64,000 nt of DNA from Staphylococcus cornubiensis (GTDB lineage: Bacteria > Bacillota > Bacilli > Staphylococcales > Staphylococcaceae). A program made the position numbers and the translations under genes. The notes beneath the pieces are model-generated. The model did not search any database. It worked only from the letters and a program-made list of their open reading frames with translations, and had not been told where the DNA came from. How positions within the stretch are numbered: position 1 is the stretch's first letter; each line of letters begins with the position of its first letter. Positions 7,881-17,045 of this stretch are shown piece by piece. The stretch is from contig NZ_FXUZ01000002.1 in NCBI RefSeq assembly GCF_900183575.1, forward strand, positions 62,001-126,000, given 5' to 3'.

Positions 7881-9599
7881 ATGAAAAAGGCTTATCGTTA
7901 TTTATGGTTTTTATCATTAATTGTTGTCGTTGTACTCTCAGCATGTGGAAAAAATGGAAATGAGCAATCGAATACGTCGAATAAAACCGGCAAAAGCGAT
8001 GCGAAAGGCGGTACGTTAACAGTGGGGATAGCTGAACCGCCTGAGGGGAACTTTCAATCTATTTTTGCAGGGAGCACAGGCGACTCTAATGTCATTGATT
8101 TCTTTAATGACTCACTCATTGATGTCGGTGATGATTTGCAAGTGAAACCTAAAATTTTGTCATGGGAAAAGGACAAAAATGATGACTTGAAATATACGTT
8201 TAAAGTAAAAAAAGGGATTAAGTGGCAAGACGGTAATCCATTTACAATTAATGACTGGATTTTTACATTGGAAACATTAGCTGATCCTGATTATGATGGT
8301 CCGCGTTATAGTGGTGTCGCGGTCATTCAAGGTGCGGAAGAAAAACGTAACGGTGAAGCGGACAGTATTAGTGGCATCAAAAAAATTGATGATTACACTG
8401 CAGAAATCACATTTAAAGCGCATAAAGCGAATAATTTATTAGAATTGTGGACATCTGCACCTATCAGCGAAAAAGTATTTAAAGATATTCCAGTTAAAGA
8501 TATGGCGAAATCAGATGCCGTACGTAAAAATCCAATTGGTATCGGACCATACAAAGTGAAACGTATTGTCGATGGTGAATCGGTTGAACTTGTTAAAAAC
8601 AAAGATTACTGGCGCGGCGAACCGAATATCGACAATATCAACTTACGCGTTGTGGAACAAACGTCTATGACACAAGCGCTCGAAAATGGTGATATTGATA
8701 TGGCAACGATCACAGCACCGATTGCGAAAGAAATTAAAGATAGTGGCAGTGAAAACTTGCAATTGTTACAAGCACCGTCAACATCTTATGCTATCGTTGG
8801 ATTTGTGTTAAATGATTACGATAAAAAGGCACAAAAGATTGGTAAAGAAAGACCGAAATATCAAGACAAAAAGTTACGTCAAGCAATGGCCTACGCGATT
8901 AATCGAAAAGAATGGATCGACGCCTTTTATTATGGTTATGGTAAGCCACTTAATGGTTTAATCCCTTCTGCACATTGGAGTGGTGCGAAAGAAGGCGACG
9001 TTAAAGAATACACTTATGACGTTGATAAAGCGAAAAAACTATTGGATGAAGCAGGCTATAAAGATAAAGACGGGGATGGTTTCCGTGAAGACCCTCAAGG
9101 TAAGCCATTCGTCGTGAATCTTAAGCATTATGCAGGCTCTAACCCAACATTCGAACCACGTACAGCAGCACTCAAAGGTTATTGGGAAAAAGTGGGTCTT
9201 AAAACAAAAGTTGAAATGGAAGAATTCGGTAAGTACAGCAGTGATTTAGAAAAGTCTTCTAAAGATATGGAAGTGTATTTCCGAACATGGCAACAAGGGG
9301 CAGATCCTGATCCATCAGAATTGTACAAATCTACGGCACTTTGGAATGAATCACGTTATAACAATCCAAAAGCAGACAAGATTTTAGAAGAAGCGGTCGA
9401 TACAAAAGTAGTGGGCGACGACAATGAAAAACGTAAAGAAAAATATTTAGCATGGCAAAAAATCATGGCTGAAGATGTGCCGGTCATTCCAATTGTAGAG
9501 TTAGAAGATGTAACTGCAGTGAACAGTAGAGTGAAGAACTTTGAAGTGTCACTGAAAGGAACTAACCCAATTTATGAATGGTCAGTAGAAGACAAGTAA
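7881..9599 (+). CDS. oppA: Oligopeptide ABC transporter substrate-binding lipoprotein (copy 2)
   Basis: 572 residues, a paralogue of the lipoprotein at 1.6 kb with the same layout: signal peptide with lipobox LSAC (Cys22), short Asn/Ser/Lys tether, then the SBP family 5 fold. Long identical blocks alternate with substituted stretches (for example ENGDIDMATITAPIAKEI here versus EKGDIDIADVTGPIAKEI), so the two proteins may bind different peptides. SD GGGAGGAAATGGG precedes the ATG. Heads the second oppA-D-F-B-C operon. Confidence 0.88.
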   Translation: MKKAYRYLWFLSLIVVVVLSACGKNGNEQSNTSNKTGKSDAKGGTLTVGIAEPPEGNFQSIFAGSTGDSNVIDFFNDSLIDVGDDLQVKPKILSWEKDKNDDLKYTFKVKKGIKWQDGNPFTINDWIFTLETLADPDYDGPRYSGVAVIQGAEEKRNGEADSISGIKKIDDYTAEITFKAHKANNLLELWTSAPISEKVFKDIPVKDMAKSDAVRKNPIGIGPYKVKRIVDGESVELVKNKDYWRGEPNIDNINLRVVEQTSMTQALENGDIDMATITAPIAKEIKDSGSENLQLLQAPSTSYAIVGFVLNDYDKKAQKIGKERPKYQDKKLRQAMAYAINRKEWIDAFYYGYGKPLNGLIPSAHWSGAKEGDVKEYTYDVDKAKKLLDEAGYKDKDGDGFREDPQGKPFVVNLKHYAGSNPTFEPRTAALKGYWEKVGLKTKVEMEEFGKYSSDLEKSSKDMEVYFRTWQQGADPDPSELYKSTALWNESRYNNPKADKILEEAVDTKVVGDDNEKRKEKYLAWQKIMAEDVPVIPIVELEDVTAVNSRVKNFEVSLKGTNPIYEWSVEDK

Positions 9600-9611
9600 T
9601 GACAAATTGTG

Positions 9612-9656
9612 AAGAAAAGGGATACGTGGCGGAGAACGTCCGTCCCCTTTTCTTAT
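9612..9656 (+). terminator. Intercistronic hairpin between oppA and oppD (copy 2)
   Basis: AAGAAAAGGG pairs with CCCCTTTTCTT, a stronger stem than in copy 1, in the same position between oppA and oppD. It probably lowers expression of the transporter genes relative to the binding protein. Confidence 0.65.
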
Positions 9657-9721
9657 ATTTAAACGAAAATAAAAGAGGATTATATAGTTTTTATCTTTGA
9701 TACGGGCATAGGGGTGAAAAA

Positions 9722-10732
9722 ATGAATGAGAGCAAATTGTTAGAAGTCAAAAATTTATCTACCGCATTTGAGATAGAGGGACAACAGTACGATGCGATTT
9801 CTGATATTCATTTAGACATTAAAGAAGGAGAAATATTAGGTATTGTAGGAGAATCGGGCTCTGGCAAATCTGTATTAAGTTTATCCATTTTAAATTTATT
9901 ACCCGAAAAAATTGCGACGATTCGTTCAGGTGAAGTGCGCTATAAAGGTCAACGTATCGATAACTTGTCGCATGAAGCATTCAACAAAGTACGAGGGAAC
10001 GAGGTTGCAATGATTTTTCAAGAACCGATGACCTCGCTCAATCCTGTTTTTACAATCGGCAATCAGTTGATGGAAATGATGATGTTGCATTTAAAACTTT
10101 CGAAAAATGAAGCACGGGCTAAGGCGGTTCAATTGCTTCAAGATGTTGGAATTCCGCGTGCGAATAAAGTCATTGATGAATATCCCCATCAATTATCGGG
10201 TGGGATGCGTCAACGGGTAATGATTGCGATGGCGATTTCATGTGCACCTCAATTGCTCATTGCAGACGAACCTACCACAGCGCTCGATGTGACGGTACAA
10301 GCGCAAATATTGGCACTGTTAAAACGTATACAAGCCGAAACGCATATGGGTGTCATCTTTATTTCGCATGATTTAGGCGTCATTTCAGAGGTGTGCGATC
10401 GTGTGGCAGTGATGTATGCAGGGAAAATTGTTGAGCTTGCACCTGTAGAAGAAATTTTTACGCACCCTAAACATCCCTATACACAGTTGCTGTTAAAAGC
10501 GATACCTCGATTGGATGTACAACAAGAGACGCTTGAGACGATTCAAGGTTCTGTGCCGAGTCTAGTCGAGTTGCCACAACAAGGTTGTCGTTTCGTCAAT
10601 CGATGTCCACATGCGATGACGATGTGTCATGAACAACATGTCAGTGGCATTCAAGTGGCAGATGAACATCAAGTGTTTTGTCATTTATATCGAAGTGAAA
10701 CACAACTGAAGGGGGTCGGGCATCATGAGTGA
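9722..10732 (+). CDS. oppD: Oligopeptide ABC transporter ATPase OppD (copy 2)
   Basis: 336 residues. Walker A GESGSGKS, Q-loop FQEPMTSLNP, signature LSGGMRQRV, Walker B LLIADEPTTALD and H-loop FISHDLGV are intact, and the C-terminal Cys motif CRFVNRCPHAMTMC is present. Closely similar to OppD of the first operon. SD GGGGTG lies 4-9 bases before the ATG. The end overlaps oppF by 8 bases, so the two are co-translated. Confidence 0.9.
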   Translation: MNESKLLEVKNLSTAFEIEGQQYDAISDIHLDIKEGEILGIVGESGSGKSVLSLSILNLLPEKIATIRSGEVRYKGQRIDNLSHEAFNKVRGNEVAMIFQEPMTSLNPVFTIGNQLMEMMMLHLKLSKNEARAKAVQLLQDVGIPRANKVIDEYPHQLSGGMRQRVMIAMAISCAPQLLIADEPTTALDVTVQAQILALLKRIQAETHMGVIFISHDLGVISEVCDRVAVMYAGKIVELAPVEEIFTHPKHPYTQLLLKAIPRLDVQQETLETIQGSVPSLVELPQQGCRFVNRCPHAMTMCHEQHVSGIQVADEHQVFCHLYRSETQLKGVGHHE

Positions 10733-11711
10733 AAACATTTTAGAAGTGAATGATTTAAAGCAATATTATCCGATAAAAGGGGGCATCTTTCAACGTCAGA
10801 TTGGTGAAGTGAAGGCAGTGGATGGCATTTCTTTTGTCATTAAACCAGGTCAAACAGTTGGGCTAGTAGGTGAGTCAGGCTGTGGTAAATCATCAGCAGG
10901 GCGTACGATTTTACGATTACAACAAGCCTATTCAGGTGAAATTAAGTTTTGTGGTCAAGACATTACAAAAATGAGAGGACGTGCATTAAGAGAAGCACGT
11001 AAAGGCTTTCAAATGGTCTTCCAAGATCCGTATGCGTCACTGAACCCGATGCAGATGGTGGGGGATATTGTCGGTGAGCCGATTCGTAATTATTACCATA
11101 AAAAACAAAAAGATATTGAAGATGAAGTGAAAGACTTGTTGAAGCGTGTCGGACTCAATGAAGCGGATTATTACAAATATGCGCATGAGTTTTCAGGTGG
11201 ACAACGACAACGTGTAGGGATTGCGCGTGCATTAGCGCTCAAACCGAAGTTGATTATTGCCGACGAACCAGTCAGTGCGTTAGACGTTTCTGTGCAGTCT
11301 CAAGTGCTCAATATTATGGCAGAATTACAAGAAGAATTTGGACTCAGCTATTTGTTTATTGCACATGACTTAAGTGTGGTCAAACATGTGAGTGACTACA
11401 TTTGCGTGATGTATTTAGGTCATATTTTAGAGCAAGGTCCTGCTGAAGCGGTTTATGAAAATCCGAGTCATCCTTATACGAAAGCACTTATTTCAGCGAT
11501 ACCTGAAATTGATCCTCGTAAGCGAAAAGAAAGAATTTTGCTAGAAGGTGATTTACCGTCACCGAGTGATCCCCCGTCAGGTTGCCCATTTCATACGAGA
11601 TGTCCTGTAGCTGAAGCGAGATGTGCTGAAATCAAGCCGCCATCCGTAGAAGTCAGTGACAATCATTATGCAGCGTGTGTCTTATTAGAAAATGGGGGTG
11701 CGGCAAAATGA
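10725..11711 (+). CDS. oppF: Oligopeptide ABC transporter ATPase OppF (copy 2)
   Basis: 328 residues with the complete ATPase motif set: GESGCGKS, VFQDPYASLNP, FSGGQRQRVGIARAL, LIIADEPVSALD and FIAHDLSVV. The segment after Walker A is the usual ILRL. The C-terminal CPFHTRCPVAEARC motif is kept. SD GGGGGTCGG before the ATG lies inside the end of oppD. Overlaps oppB by 4 bases. Confidence 0.9.
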   Translation: MSENILEVNDLKQYYPIKGGIFQRQIGEVKAVDGISFVIKPGQTVGLVGESGCGKSSAGRTILRLQQAYSGEIKFCGQDITKMRGRALREARKGFQMVFQDPYASLNPMQMVGDIVGEPIRNYYHKKQKDIEDEVKDLLKRVGLNEADYYKYAHEFSGGQRQRVGIARALALKPKLIIADEPVSALDVSVQSQVLNIMAELQEEFGLSYLFIAHDLSVVKHVSDYICVMYLGHILEQGPAEAVYENPSHPYTKALISAIPEIDPRKRKERILLEGDLPSPSDPPSGCPFHTRCPVAEARCAEIKPPSVEVSDNHYAACVLLENGGAAK

Positions 11712-12670
11712 CAACATTGATAATTAGACGTATTTTATTAATGATTCCAATGCTCATTTTAATGTCAGTTGTTATTTTTACAATTTCTAAATTGCAACCA
11801 GGTGATGCGTTTTCAGGCAATATGGACCCAAAAGCTGGGGCAAAATATTACGAACAAGAACGTGAACGATTAGGGTTAAACGATCCGCTCCCAGTGCAAT
11901 ACATGAAGTGGGGCGAGCGCGTCTTACATGGTGATTTTGGGGATTCCATTCGCTACAAACGTCCGGTCATGGATTTAGTGAAGGAGCGTATGCCGAATAC
12001 GATTTTATTAGGGGTCACAAGTTTAGTGATTACATATCTGATTGCTTTTCCACTCGGGATACTATCAGGACGAAAGCCGTACAGTCTTTATGATTACAGT
12101 ATTCAATTTTTAAACTATTTAATGTTGGCTATCCCTTCATTTGTTGCAGGGGTGTTCGCCATTTATATTTTCGCGTTTCAACTTGGACTCTTTCCGTTTT
12201 CAGGTTCCGTAGCGCTCGGAGTTGAACCTGGCTCAGCGGCATATTACATTAGCAAAATTTATCATACGATTTTGCCTGGAACAGTACTCGGCTTATTATC
12301 AACAGCAAGTTATGTACAATTTTTAAGAAATGACATTATCGAAAATGCACGTAAAGATTATATTCGTACTGCACGAGCAAAAGGTTTATCAGAGTCTACT
12401 GTTTATAATAAACATATTTTAAGAAACTCTATTATTCCGATTGTAACGTTTTTTGGTGCCGATGTATTATCCGTTTTTGGTGGTGCGGTCATTACAGAAA
12501 CGATTTTCTCATATCCAGGTATCGGGAAGCTGCTCATTGATGCAATTAGTGGTAAAGATTACCCATTGATGATGGCACTCTTACTATTCTTCTCATTTTT
12601 AGGATTACTGGCTAACTTAATTTCAGATATTACGTATAGCATAGTCGATCCGAGAATTAAGAGTAATTAG
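11708..12670 (+). CDS. oppB: Oligopeptide ABC transporter permease OppB (copy 2)
   Basis: 320 residues. The frame is open 11 codons upstream inside oppF, but the ATG at 11708 gives the same N-terminus (MTTLIIRRILLMIPM) and the same length as the first OppB, with GGGGGTG 6 bases before it. The helices, the cytoplasmic IRTARAKGLSESTVYNKHILRNS loop and the ISDITYSIVDPRI end are all as in copy 1. Confidence 0.92.
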   Translation: MTTLIIRRILLMIPMLILMSVVIFTISKLQPGDAFSGNMDPKAGAKYYEQERERLGLNDPLPVQYMKWGERVLHGDFGDSIRYKRPVMDLVKERMPNTILLGVTSLVITYLIAFPLGILSGRKPYSLYDYSIQFLNYLMLAIPSFVAGVFAIYIFAFQLGLFPFSGSVALGVEPGSAAYYISKIYHTILPGTVLGLLSTASYVQFLRNDIIENARKDYIRTARAKGLSESTVYNKHILRNSIIPIVTFFGADVLSVFGGAVITETIFSYPGIGKLLIDAISGKDYPLMMALLLFFSFLGLLANLISDITYSIVDPRIKSN

Positions 12671-12681
12671 GGGGGATACTG

Positions 12682-13575
12682 ATGGATAAATTAAAAAAAG
12701 CAAAAAGTAAATCACCACTCACGATTGCCCGCAAGAAATTTCTTAAAAACAAACCGGCGATGGTTGCCACAATCGTACTCGGATGTATTGCGGTCATTTC
12801 ATTTTTAGCACCATTCCTTGCCCCTTATGATCCGAATTTACAAAATTTAGTATTGATTAAAGGGGATATGTCAGCGGAACATTGGCTCGGTACAGATTCA
12901 GGTGGACGTGATATTTTAAGCCGACTGTTGTATGCGGGTCGCGTATCGTTATTATTCGGGTTTTTTACATCTGTTGGTTTGATGACGATAGGTGTATTGA
13001 TTGGGATGATTTCGGGTTATTATGGCGGCTGGGTGGATACAGTGCTCATGCGTTTTACAGAGTTTGTCATGTTATTTCCGTTCATTCCTTTTGCGGTCGT
13101 GTTGAATGCGACGTTTAGTGGTAAAATCGAAAATCAATACGGTTCAGCGATTGTTTTAGGTTTAGTGCTCATCGCCTTGTCTTGGGTCGGTGTCGCGAGG
13201 ATTGTCCGCGGTAAAGTCATGCAAGAAAAAGAAAATGAATATTTTTTAGCTGCACAATCGATTGGGACACCAGTGTATAAAATTTTGTTTAAGCATTTAT
13301 TGCCAAACATATTAAGTGTTATCATCGTTCAAGCCACACTCGTTTTTGCGGTTCAAATCGTTGCTGAAGCGGGTTTGAGTTTCCTCGGATTTGGGATTAG
13401 CAAAAGTGTGCCCACTTGGGGGAATATGTTAACAGATGCCCAAGAAGGAGACATTTTAAGAAGTAAGCCATGGATTTGGATGCCACCTGCACTGATTATT
13501 ACAGTAACCATTTTATGTATTAACTTTATTGGTGAAGGATTAAAAGATGCACTCAATCCAAAATCAAGAAGATAA
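12682..13575 (+). CDS. oppC: Oligopeptide ABC transporter permease OppC (copy 2)
   Basis: 297 residues, the same length as copy 1. OppC_N helix, HWLGTDSGGRDILSRLLYAGRVSL signature, EAA loop AAQSIGTPVYKILFKHLLPN and the GEGLKDALNPKSRR end are present. SD GGGGGGATACTG precedes the ATG, 11 bases after oppB. No clear T-tailed hairpin is seen between this gene and the next, so some read-through is possible. Confidence 0.92.
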   Translation: MDKLKKAKSKSPLTIARKKFLKNKPAMVATIVLGCIAVISFLAPFLAPYDPNLQNLVLIKGDMSAEHWLGTDSGGRDILSRLLYAGRVSLLFGFFTSVGLMTIGVLIGMISGYYGGWVDTVLMRFTEFVMLFPFIPFAVVLNATFSGKIENQYGSAIVLGLVLIALSWVGVARIVRGKVMQEKENEYFLAAQSIGTPVYKILFKHLLPNILSVIIVQATLVFAVQIVAEAGLSFLGFGISKSVPTWGNMLTDAQEGDILRSKPWIWMPPALIITVTILCINFIGEGLKDALNPKSRR

Positions 13576-13691
13576 GAATTTGTAACGTATAGAAAAGAAC
13601 ACAAATCATATTAGTCACGATAAGAAATAATTTCACAATTCATGTATTTACGGATACAATAATGATAACTAAATGACATGAGTAGGTGAAA

Positions 13692-14858
13692 ATGGTGAGA
13701 TATAGTGATGAAGAATTTGAAGAATTTTTTTCTAACTTAACTGAAGATGAACAAGACGAATTACTTCATGAAGTGATTGCGCTGACATTAGGTGAAGAGG
13801 ATGAAGAAAGAAGTATTGTTGCGCTATTAGATCATTACACCATTGAAGATATTAAGAAGTTATGTAAACAGTATGGTATCACAGGATATTCTGGCATGAA
13901 TAAATCAGAGTTGCTTATTCATTTCATTACACATTTAGTGACACCTAAGTATATTCGAGAAAGTGTTGAACACATGAGTCGGGCGCATCAACTTCTGCTT
14001 GTATTGACACAACAAATGCTTGAAATAGGCATTCCTTTCGAAACAACGATGGATGTCCCTCAATCATTTTTGATGTATAAACCAAGGAAGATGATTGATG
14101 ACACGGGTGAAATTTTGATTCCTCATGAGATTGATACGAAAATGAAAGAAGCGGTTCAAACAGATGAGACTTTGAAAGAACTATCTGATCTGTATCGATT
14201 ATTGATTGCGAGTGTAGAATTATACGGCTCACTCCCGTTAGAACAGCTCCAAGTCGTTTACCAAAAATATATGGGTCAAACGTTAACATTGGACGCATTG
14301 AAAGACTGGCTTGATTTAGTAGAAGAAGTGAATCCTGATTTCAAAAATTATGTAGTTGAAGATGGAAACATTACACATATAGATTTTCAATTCGATCAGC
14401 CAGATATGCTAAAAATTGCGTCAGAGGTCACTTATTATTTGCCTGAAACAAAAGAAGAGATGCTGATATATAGCGAACGAGTTTATGGGATTGACCCAGA
14501 GCAATGTGATCGTGTCATTGAATGGGTGAAAGACCATTTTATTGAAAATGAATACATGGATTTTATAGAACGCAACTTAATGGCTGAAGAACTTGGAACA
14601 GAATTACTATTACAGTTAAAGCATTTAAGTGAGGCTCATGATTTTATGCCAGTGCTTGAAGCATTGATTGAAGACGAGGTATTAGATGGAGATGCCTTTC
14701 CAACTGGTTTGGACCTCTTTGATGAAATGTTGAATCATATGAGAAGGTGGTTATATTTAGGTCATACATCAGAAGAATTTAAGGATATTTTAAATCATTC
14801 AAGCGAAAAGTATGAAAATGTGATAGACTTTCATCAATATCAACAACGTAAAAAGTAA
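13692..14858 (+). CDS. Acidic protein with SAP/Rho-N-like motif, function unknown
   Basis: About 388 residues, strongly acidic and helical, no signal peptide or membrane segment. Residues near 45-80 (YTIEDIKKLCKQYGITGYSGMNKSELLIHFI) resemble the helix-loop-helix of SAP or Rho N-terminal domains, which bind nucleic acid. The rest has no motif I recognise. Start is uncertain: GTG at 13686, ATG at 13692 and GTG at 13695 are all in frame, and the best SD (TAGGTG) overlaps the first; the ATG is chosen. A solitary gene following the second opp operon. Known staphylococcal relatives are annotated as hypothetical as far as I recall. Confidence 0.7.
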   Translation: MVRYSDEEFEEFFSNLTEDEQDELLHEVIALTLGEEDEERSIVALLDHYTIEDIKKLCKQYGITGYSGMNKSELLIHFITHLVTPKYIRESVEHMSRAHQLLLVLTQQMLEIGIPFETTMDVPQSFLMYKPRKMIDDTGEILIPHEIDTKMKEAVQTDETLKELSDLYRLLIASVELYGSLPLEQLQVVYQKYMGQTLTLDALKDWLDLVEEVNPDFKNYVVEDGNITHIDFQFDQPDMLKIASEVTYYLPETKEEMLIYSERVYGIDPEQCDRVIEWVKDHFIENEYMDFIERNLMAEELGTELLLQLKHLSEAHDFMPVLEALIEDEVLDGDAFPTGLDLFDEMLNHMRRWLYLGHTSEEFKDILNHSSEKYENVIDFHQYQQRKK

Positions 14859-14936
14859 CTGTTGATTCAGTGTTCATGTCATGAGTAGCGTATAAAGAGA
14901 AACTAACGACTGTCACGAACAAAGGGGATGAGTTCG

Positions 14937-15194
14937 ATGCTGAAAAAATTGATGCTATTATTTTTTGGAATGGTCATTTCAACAACCATTGCAGAAACCT
15001 TTCTGATTGCTGGCACATGGCAATATTTGTTGATGCAATCTTTATCGCTCACTTTTATTTTGTTTTTCATCTATCACTTTGTTGTTTTCCAATTTCAAGA
15101 AAAGCGACAAAAAGACCGTCATCAAGACCGTCAAATTATTGTTAAAGAAGAACCAGAAGATGAAAGTGTAAAGAAACGCTTAGTTCGTAAATAA
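14937..15194 (+). CDS. Small two-helix membrane protein, function unknown
   Basis: 85 residues. Two hydrophobic segments (about 4-26 and 31-52) are followed by a charged cytoplasmic tail rich in Lys, Arg and Glu. The AAAGGGG SD directly abuts the upstream in-frame ATG at 14928, so the ATG at 14937, 9 bases from the SD, is the likely start. A strong terminator follows. No family is recognised. Confidence 0.65.
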   Translation: MLKKLMLLFFGMVISTTIAETFLIAGTWQYLLMQSLSLTFILFFIYHFVVFQFQEKRQKDRHQDRQIIVKEEPEDESVKKRLVRK

Positions 15195-15208
15195 ATGGAA
15201 TCACAATA

Positions 15209-15243
15209 CAACGGCTGATGGGATATCTCATCAGCCGTTTTTT
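15209..15243 (+). terminator. Rho-independent terminator
   Basis: ACGGCTGATG and CATCAGCCGT form a perfect 10-bp stem with an 8-base loop, followed by six T. Confidence 0.9.
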
Positions 15244-15619
15244 GAATTGACATATTTTAATCAAATTATCTTCATTGATAACCTTTTTAAAATTTCACAA
15301 TTGCTACTTTGGACTCACGTTCTAAAGGGGGGATACTCGAGAAATTCGATCATTTTGTTAAGTTGTTTTTTTGAAGACAGTTAATGAATGAAAGTAAACT
15401 TATGAAATGAAGAAAACGAAAAGTATCCATTTTTTATCTTCAATATAAAGACGCTTTGATTGATGTTGTTATATTAATTTTACGTAACAAAATTTCTGAC
15501 AGGGAAACATATAAACACTCAGACGTCTGTACATTTTGAAGAAGTTGACTAAAGTTTATGGGAAGGGGAGTGTATGTATTAATGTCTGCTTCTTTATGTT
15601 TTTGGTGTGTTTATTCGTG

Positions 15620-16014
15620 ATTGATGTAGAAACAAATACACCATACATCACTTCTGTTTTTATTTAATCCGAAATGTTCATGAATGGATTGCAAATCTGG
15701 ACGAGACTCCTGAGGCATAAAGTTGAGAACAAAATGTCGATCTTTAACTTTGATAATGGTTACTGTTTAACGCAGTAGCTGTCTGACTTCTCAATGCACT
15801 TGCTTTGAGAAGTCTAGTCAGCCTTGCGGGGGCAGTACGACGAAATCTTTGTTGCACATGAGATTTCTGTACTGCTCCCAAAATCCAATTTGGCTTCCTT
15901 TAAGTGGACAGTTTAATCAAGCCAAATTTAGTTGAGGCGAGGCGCCTAGGAACGCGAAGTCCAAGATAGCAATCCATTGCGAAAACAAGGAAATGTAACA
16001 GGTAAGTGCATCAA
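15620..16014. repeat. Palindromic intergenic repeat, copy B (long form)
   Basis: A full-length copy of the hairpin-rich family. Ends are inverted (ATGGATTGC near 15695, GCAATCCAT near 15970; outer TTGATG and CATCAA). From the GAGACTCCTGAGG signature it contains in order: TTACTG/CAGTAG, a stem CTTCTCAA/TTGAGAAG, a long stem GGGGGCAGTACGACGAAATCT with AGATTTCTGTACTGCTCCC, and AATTTGGCTT with AAGCCAAATTTAG, closing with GAGGCGCCTAGGAACGCGA. It fills most of the 930-base gap between the small membrane protein and the sda terminator; nothing else is seen in the gap. Confidence 0.85.
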
Positions 16015-16071
16015 CCCATAATGTCATGTGCACATCAACCCGAAATGTTCACATCAACGACGATTCCCATC

Positions 16072-16114
16072 AAAAAACTCGAAGTGAAGACAACACCTGT
16101 CATCTCACTTCGAG
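16072..16114 (-). terminator. Terminator of the sda operon
   Basis: CTCGAAGTGA and TCACTTCGAG form a perfect 10-bp stem; on the minus strand it is followed by TTTTTT. It lies just downstream of sdaAA. Confidence 0.85.
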
Positions 16115-16130
16115 CTTCTTCAATCACATA

Positions 16131-17030
16131 TTATGAGAACACTTCAGATTGTTTTGAATCACCGAAGATTTTTGCTTTAATGGCTTCACCTGTTGGCGTA
16201 CCTGCAAGACCACCCAAACCTGTTTCGCGTAATGAAGCAGGAAGGTTACGGCCCACTTTATCCATCGCACATATCACTTCATCCACTGGAATACGACTTT
16301 CAACACCAGCAAGTGCGAGGTCTGCTGAAATCAAACCATTACCTGAACCAATCGCATTTCTCATCACACAAGGAATTTCTACTAAGCCTGCAACAGGATC
16401 ACAAACTAAGCCAAGTAAGTTGCTGATACTGATTGCAAGGGCATGGCCGGCTTGTTCTGGCGTACCACCGAATGTTTGGACAGCAGCAGCGGCAGCCATA
16501 GCAGATGCTGAACCGACTTCTGCTTGACAGCCTCCTGTTGCACCCGCGACTGAAGCATTGTTCGCAATCACCATACCGCATATCGAGGCTGAAAATAGAA
16601 ATTCGAGCATTTGGTCATTGGTTAAGTCGTGTGATTTTTCTAGTTTAAAGAGTATCCCTGGAATTGTACCTGAAGAACCGGCAGTTGGTGTTGCGCAAAT
16701 AATACCCATGGCTGCGTTCACTTCATTGGTAGCTACCGCGCCTTCAACAGCTGCAATCATATCAAATCCAGAAAGGGCTTTATGGTTTTGGTTATATTCA
16801 TGGACTTTAATCGCATCTTGACCTGTATAACCCGTGACACTTTTGACCCCTTCACCTGTCGTTCCTTTTTCAACAGCTTCACGCATCGTGTCTAGGTTTT
16901 GTTGCATCATATCCATGACTTCTTCGCGTGTCATACCACGTGTTTCCATTTCATGTTTAATCATAATTTCTGAAAAAGTTGTTTCATTTTCAGTCGCATA
17001 ATCGATGAGTTCTTTCATTGTATCAAACAT
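16131..17030 (-). CDS. sdaAA: L-serine dehydratase, alpha subunit
   Basis: 299 residues. With the beta subunit it deaminates L-serine to pyruvate and ammonia using an oxygen-sensitive [4Fe-4S] cluster. Cluster-type cysteines are in place: ATGGCQAEVG, VCDPVAGLVEIPC and the closing region MDKVGRNLPASLRETGLGGLAGTPTG are typical of SDH alpha. The Ala-rich SAMAAAAAVQ helix follows the first Cys. SD TTGGAGGG precedes the ATG. Third gene of a minus-strand operon: EIIC-like protein, sdaAB, sdaAA, spaced 14-15 bases. Confidence 0.93.
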   Translation of the reverse strand: MFDTMKELIDYATENETTFSEIMIKHEMETRGMTREEVMDMMQQNLDTMREAVEKGTTGEGVKSVTGYTGQDAIKVHEYNQNHKALSGFDMIAAVEGAVATNEVNAAMGIICATPTAGSSGTIPGILFKLEKSHDLTNDQMLEFLFSASICGMVIANNASVAGATGGCQAEVGSASAMAAAAAVQTFGGTPEQAGHALAISISNLLGLVCDPVAGLVEIPCVMRNAIGSGNGLISADLALAGVESRIPVDEVICAMDKVGRNLPASLRETGLGGLAGTPTGEAIKAKIFGDSKQSEVFS

Positions 17031-17045
17031 GGGAGTCCCTCCAAT

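Noticed and set aside
16006-16527. 173-codon plus-strand open frame
   Set aside because: It is antisense to sdaAA and spans the sda terminator; sdaAA has full family motifs and a good SD.
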